DNA of 64,000 nt from Kutzneria buriramensis. GTDB lineage: Bacteria; Actinomycetota; Actinomycetes; Mycobacteriales; Pseudonocardiaceae. The DNA lies in NCBI RefSeq assembly GCF_043575855.1, contig NZ_CP144375.1, positions 7,874,001-7,938,000 on the forward strand, in the 5' to 3' direction. The notes under the pieces were generated by a model, which was not told the origin of the DNA, searched no databases, and saw only the letters and a list, made by a program, of their open reading frames with translations. Numbering within the stretch: the stretch's first letter is position 1; each line of letters opens with the position of its first letter. A program made the translations under genes and the position numbers. Shown one piece after another: positions 60,086-64,000 of this stretch.

Positions 60086-60420
60086 CTAGTGGCTCGGCTC
60101 GGAACTCTAACCCGGTAATTGATCTTCGCTGGGGGTGGGCCAGCCTGGACCCACAGATCGACTGTGGGAGGTGGTTGTGGCTCGTCGACCCGAGGTGTTC
60201 GTCCGGGCGCTGTCGATGGAGGAAGGCCGCAAGCTTCAGCGAGTGACCCGGACCGCGAAGGGACCCGGTCAAGCTGCGGCGGGCGATTGTGGTGCTGATG
60301 TCGGGCCAGGGCCAGGCCGTCCGGGACATCACGTCGTTGCTGCAGGTCAGCGCCGACTACGTGCGCGATGTGATCCACGGGTTCAACGAGCGGGGGTTCG
60401 ACGCGCTGGACCCAAAATGG

Positions 60421-62182
60421 ACACCGTTGGCGAACTCCAGCCCACTGGCATCAACCGGTAGGACGCAACGCAGCGAAGTGTGATGTCCGGGTGGCAGCGA
60501 AAGGTGTGTCCTCCCACCACGCGTTGAGACGGTGCAGGTTGATCCCGGCCGCGGTCAGCAGGTGCTGCAAGGCGGTCTTGGCCAAGCCGTGGTAGCGGGA
60601 ACGCCGGAGGCCGAAGCTGCGGGCGGCTTGAGCGACCGTGCCTTCGACGCCGGCGCGGTGCTGGTAGCGCTGCTGCCACTGCTCGGTCTGCTGCATCGTG
60701 CGCGCCTGTTGCAGCACATCATGTTGGGCACGGTGTCGCAGGGTCAGCCGACGGCCGGCGCTGGAGCGGGTGCACCGGTCACGGACCGGGCATGGTCGGC
60801 AGGCCAAGACCGGAAACCGCACCCGGACAACGGGAACACCATCCTGGGACTGGTCGGCGTTCCAGGATGTCGCGATCATGCCGGTAGGACAGGTCGCCCG
60901 CTGGCTTTCCCAGTCGATGCTGAACTGGTCCAGGGTGAACCCGTTCTCGACGCCGACCTGCCAAGCGCTGTCGGGCTTGGCAGGTCCCAGCAGTTCCATG
61001 CCGTACTTCTCCCGCGCATCAACCAGGTGTTCGGCGTCGATGTAGCCGGCGTCGACCAGATGCATCTGCGGCAATAGTTCCCGTTCGGCCAGCCTGGTGT
61101 GGATCGTCGCGGTGACGGCCATGTCCGGGACCTGGGCAGGCGTGGTGGTCACGTGTGTGATCAGGTGCGGGGCGTCCGGTTCGCAGGTCTCGGTGAGATG
61201 GACCTTGTAGCCGTTCCACGACGCCACGCGTTTGGTGCCGGTCCGGGCCTGCGGGTCATACGGCGAGCAGTAGCGGATTGTCGCCGGTGGCAAGTCTTTC
61301 TTGTCCCGCCAGCGCATTTGTCCGTCGACGACGTGGTACTGCTGCACCCAGATCTGGCGCAGTAACTCCACCGCCGCAAGTTCCCGCAACCACGCAGGTG
61401 CTGTGGACGTGGCGACCGCAGAGAGCACCACCATGCCGTCGGCGCCGACCTGGTCGGCGTGGGCGGTCCGGGCTGCCCACCGGCTTGGGAACCGGGTGTC
61501 TTCCGAGCGGGCACTGTAGCGGTCGAACCACTCCGGCTCGGCCAGGCTGGCCAGCCAGTCCGGTGCGGCCGCGGCGAGCGCGTTCAACGCGGCGCGCAGC
61601 GTCTCGGTGACGAATTGCAGCCGGTTGAGGTCCCGCACCACCGCCAGCACATGGGTGGAGTCGGTGCGCTGGCGACCGCCAGCCGTCAGCAGCCCTGCTC
61701 GGCTGGCGGCATCGATCACCGCGTCCAGCATCCGCCGCTGCATCCCGCCGTCGATCAAGCGCGTGCGGAACTCGCTGAGCACCGAGTAGTTGAAGCCCTG
61801 GTCAGCCAACTCCAGGCCCAGGGCGTACTTCCAGTCGATCCGTGCGCGAACCGCATGGGCGGCCTGGCGATCGGACAGGCCCTCGGCGAACTGCAGCACC
61901 GACACCAGCGCCAACAGTGCTGGCGAGAGGCCTGGCTGGCCGCGGCGCGGGAACGCGTCGGTGAAGTCGGTGTCGGTGAAGACCGGTCCCAGCACGTCCC
62001 GCGTTCGCATCGCCAGGCACCCCTCGGGGAACACCATCCGGGCAACGCGAGCCGTTTCGTCTGGAACGACGTCCCAGCTGCGCAGACGCAACGACACCCC
62101 AACCTCCACTGACCATCATGTCCTCTGTGACGAACATGATCATCTAGGACGCGGTAGCGCCGTCCGCATTCGCCAACGGTGT
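60421..62182 (-). mobile_element. IS1182 family element, intact, inside the IS630 transposase gene
   Basis: The ends ACACCGTTGGCGAA/TTCGCCAACGGTGT are flanked by the 9-bp direct repeat CCAAAATGG (60412-60420 and 62183-62191); part of this repeat also extends the inverted repeat, so the true duplication may be shorter (AAAAT). One intact transposase gene. This is the youngest layer of the nest together with the IS701. Confidence 0.9.
60451..62097 (-). CDS. IS1182 family transposase
   Basis: 548-residue transposase. N-terminal DUF772 region (PRRGQPGLSPALLALVSVLQ, FAEGLSDRQAAHAVRARIDW), DSTHVLAVVRDLNRLQFVTE, catalytic Asp in LPQMHLVDAGYIDAEHLVDA, CPVRDRCTRSS cluster and C-terminal RAGVEGTVAQAARSFGLRRS (catalytic Glu) with SRYHGLAKTALQHLL. 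GTG 62097 is chosen because GGAGG lies five bases upstream; the frame stays open four codons more to 62109. Intact. Confidence 0.94.
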   Translation of the reverse strand: MSLRLRSWDVVPDETARVARMVFPEGCLAMRTRDVLGPVFTDTDFTDAFPRRGQPGLSPALLALVSVLQFAEGLSDRQAAHAVRARIDWKYALGLELADQGFNYSVLSEFRTRLIDGGMQRRMLDAVIDAASRAGLLTAGGRQRTDSTHVLAVVRDLNRLQFVTETLRAALNALAAAAPDWLASLAEPEWFDRYSARSEDTRFPSRWAARTAHADQVGADGMVVLSAVATSTAPAWLRELAAVELLRQIWVQQYHVVDGQMRWRDKKDLPPATIRYCSPYDPQARTGTKRVASWNGYKVHLTETCEPDAPHLITHVTTTPAQVPDMAVTATIHTRLAERELLPQMHLVDAGYIDAEHLVDAREKYGMELLGPAKPDSAWQVGVENGFTLDQFSIDWESQRATCPTGMIATSWNADQSQDGVPVVRVRFPVLACRPCPVRDRCTRSSAGRRLTLRHRAQHDVLQQARTMQQTEQWQQRYQHRAGVEGTVAQAARSFGLRRSRYHGLAKTALQHLLTAAGINLHRLNAWWEDTPFAATRTSHFAALRPTG

Positions 62183-63056
62183 CCAAAATGGAGCGGGGGA
62201 CGACCGAAGACGATCGGTGACAAGATCCGTGAGCGGATCTGTTTGATCGCTCGGACGTCCCCCGCCGACTGGGGCATCACCGCGTTCGCGACGTGGTCGC
62301 TGGCCAAGTTGCGCGCCCACCTGCTCGACCGGGGCACCGTGGTGGCCATCTCGACGGAGACCCTGCGTCGGATCCTGCGCGCCGGCGGCGTGTCGTGGCA
62401 GACCACGACCACGTGGAAGGCGTCGACGGATCCGGATTTCATCGCCAAGATGCACCGGATCCTGGACCTCTACGACCGTCCACCCGACGACGGCCGCGTG
62501 GTCTGCGTGGACGAGTTCGGTCCGCTGAACTTGCAGCCTCGCAAGGGAAAGGCCTGGCGCCCGAGCGGGAACCCACAGCGGCAGCGTGCGACCTACAACC
62601 GCTACGACGGCGTGATGCATATGCTGGCCGCTCTGGACCTGGCCACCGGGAAGATCTTCTACCGGATACGGGACCGCAAACGCCATCGCGAGTTCCTTGC
62701 TCTGCTCATGGCGCTGCGTGCCCGCTGGCCTGGGGAGAAGTTGTACGTCATCGCGGACAACTTCTCCCCGCATCGCCACCCGAAGGTCCGCGCGTGGTGC
62801 GCGGTCAACGCGGTCGAGTTGGTGTTCCTGCCGGCCTACGGCTCGTGGTTGAACTGGATCGAGGCCGAGTTCGCCGCGCTGCGCTACTTCGCGCTCAACG
62901 GGACCGATCACCGCAGTCACGTCGAGCAGAACGCCGCGATCGCGGCCTACGTCCGCTGGCGCAACGCCCGTGCTCGACCCAAGACCGGGTTTGCGACCGA
63001 CTCACCGATCCGGTCCTGGACCCATTACCCGACCAAGGTCGCGTGACGAGCCACTA

Positions 63057-63205
63057 GCTTGCGCTGGAAGGTCGAGGGTGACAACCAGGACCGGTGAGGA
63101 TCAACTCGGGATGGACACCTGCCCGGTGCGCAAGCGGGTCGAGAGCCATCGGCGCGCCACGATGTGCGTGCTGACGCATGCCGTCCAAGCGGTTACGCGC
63201 ACCCG
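63057..63205 (+). pseudogene. right part of the IS701-like transposase relic
   Basis: Reads LRWKVEGDNQDR, then after a shift QLGMDTCPVRKRVESHRRAT and MCVLTHAVQAVTRTRL, which matches the RWxIE...GLDxYQVRxWxxWHRHxT...AxLAVTRAxL end of IS701-type transposases. Together with 58290-58674 it shows the target of the IS630 insertion. Confidence 0.65.
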
Positions 63206-64000
63206 GCTGGTGTGTGTGGGATGTTGTCCGCGCAGGGACGCGTTCTGCCGGTTCGGAGCCACCCACTCACGGCCGCCGTCGATCTCTGGCTTGTCGATGC
63301 TCGCACCAGCGGTAGGTGGCCTGCGCCCCATCCGAGCTGTCGTACCCCGTGCGCCTCGCAGAGCCTGGTGCGAGCTACCGCTGCTCGGGCCAACCACAAG
63401 TCGCGGTCGACGCCGGCATCCGTCTGGTCGTCGCCGGCGGCGCAACCGCGACGTCCAACTACGCCGAGGTGATCACGCCCCATCCAAACGACCCGACTGG
63501 ACACTTGATGGACTGGCGAGAAGACCACAACGCCACGCACCACACGGTCCACGCCCGCTCAAGCACACGCCGGCGCGGATGAAGGGAAGATCTCGCAGGA
63601 CCACCGGCGCGCGGCCAGCGCATCGGTTCGAACGTCACATCGGGCCGACCACGGGGGAGTATGCAGCGAGGTCGACGAGAAGTGGAAGAGTTTCGGCTGG
63701 TGCGGGCATTGCGGCTACTTCAAGGGACACCTGTTGTGCTTGCCGACGGGCCAGCGCGGCGGTGATCGGGTCGGTGAAAGGCGGCACTTGGTGTGTATAG
63801 CGGGACAGTCTGGCGGCGGAGAACAGCCGCAGCCGTTTGGTAGGGTTGATCACCAGAAAGTGCTCCTGAACTGTTCAGACATGATCATCGTCGAGTCATA
63901 TCCTTACAGTTCAGGAGCGCCTTTCTTTGTATTGGCGCCTATCGAGTTGAAATGCCAGGAAGCGGCTGGCTAGCCCCAGTTACAGTTTTGGCCTGTTGTC
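63206..64000. other. no supported gene
   Basis: Frames on both strands are short or lack family resemblance. The minus frame 63635-63853 (GTG start, MINPTKRLRLFSAARLSRYT) is the best small-gene candidate, 72 residues, with the inverted repeat at 63862-63918 just upstream, but nothing confirms it. The last 150 bp are AT-richer and look intergenic. Confidence 0.45.
63862..63918. repeat. 13-bp inverted repeat with 31-base spacer
   Basis: GCTCCTGAACTGT (63862-63874) and ACAGTTCAGGAGC (63906-63918), perfect. A run of T follows on the + strand. It may be a pair of operator sites, a terminator stem or an element end. Confidence 0.6.

Larger units (their letters stand above)
60177..63046 (+). pseudogene. 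IS630 family transposase, frameshifted and split
   Basis: GTG 60177 starts VARRPEVFVRALSMEEGRKL and QRVTRTAK; an extra G at about 60262-60264 shifts the frame, then LRRAIVVLMSGQGQAVRDIT and FDALDPKW up to the IS1182. Removing the IS and one copy of the 9-bp repeat restores LDPKWSGGRPKTIGDKIRER. The right part is intact to 63046: first Asp in VVCVDEFGPLNLQPR, second Asp in KLYVIADNFSPH, Glu in LNWIEAEFAALR. The single-base shift could be a mutation or a site of programmed shifting. Confidence 0.85.
60089..63054 (+). mobile_element. IS630 family element split by an IS1182 insertion
   Basis: Short terminal repeats GTGGCTCG (60089-60096) and CGAGCCAC (63047-63054), both flanked by TA (60087-60088 and 63055-63056), the IS630 target dinucleotide. 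Its transposase gene is interrupted at 60421-62182. The element itself is inserted in an IS701-like relic, whose halves lie at 58290-58674 and 63057-63205. Confidence 0.85.

Overview
The window is high-GC actinobacterial chromosome. The gene set (ECF41 and SCO6745-type families, MmyB-like regulator, Lsr2, Tat-exported polysaccharide lyase, many lectin and discoidin domains, GTG/TTG starts, leaderless-looking promoters) suggests a filamentous actinomycete, possibly of the Pseudonocardiales; that genus-level guess is inference only.

Positions 1-35040 are a stable, dense region. It opens with the end of a MoxR-DUF58-membrane protein operon. A secreted carbohydrate-active set follows: a PL8 polysaccharide lyase, a ricin-type lectin, a 1413-residue GH92 alpha-mannosidase, a ricin/discoidin lectin and a lipoxygenase with all five iron ligands. 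Between them lie an SDR, a bacterial Thg1-like protein, an NB-ARC NLR-like gene overlapping a small helical gene that carries the same 19-residue motif, a LysR regulator, ArsR, a sigma factor with its partner, and an ECF41 sigma factor divergent from a two-gene NAD(P)-binding operon. The 24-35 kb part holds a two-component system with a lipoprotein, TetR/DMT, SGNH hydrolase, DUF998, epoxide-hydrolase-like, GlxA, IMPase-like and LysR genes. Promoters and terminators are unusually readable here.

At about 35.15 kb an HhH-GPD DNA-repair gene is cut off after about 33 codons and a large serine integrase begins 22 bp before the resulting stop. This looks like the left end of an integrated element. 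From there to 64 kb the DNA is a mobile-element graveyard: two group II introns (one intact, one with a broken RT and an IS5-family insertion), a frameshifted IS5-like transposase, IS630 and IS3 fragments, a decayed IS1182, and a nested stack in which an old IS701-like relic is split by an IS630 that is itself split by an intact IS1182 and abutted by an intact IS701.

Cargo between these elements includes Lsr2, a broken LRAT-like gene, a scrap of a PPOX-AKR operon, two small secreted proteins (one with an aerolysin-like look) and a quinone oxidoreductase. A possible detoxification regulon (50.4-57.5 kb) contains an amidohydrolase, an alcohol dehydrogenase, a broken CMD-like gene, an MmyB-type regulator, an alpha/beta hydrolase, a DJ-1 protein and a SnoaL-like protein. 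Two identical operator-like palindromes, GGGGAG-N6-CTCCCC, flank the regulator and link the two halves.

The most interesting candidates are the NLR/helical gene pair with matched amyloid-like motifs (6.7-9.05 kb), the back-to-back ECF41 promoters sharing one palindrome (22.7 kb), and the shared operator around the MmyB regulator.
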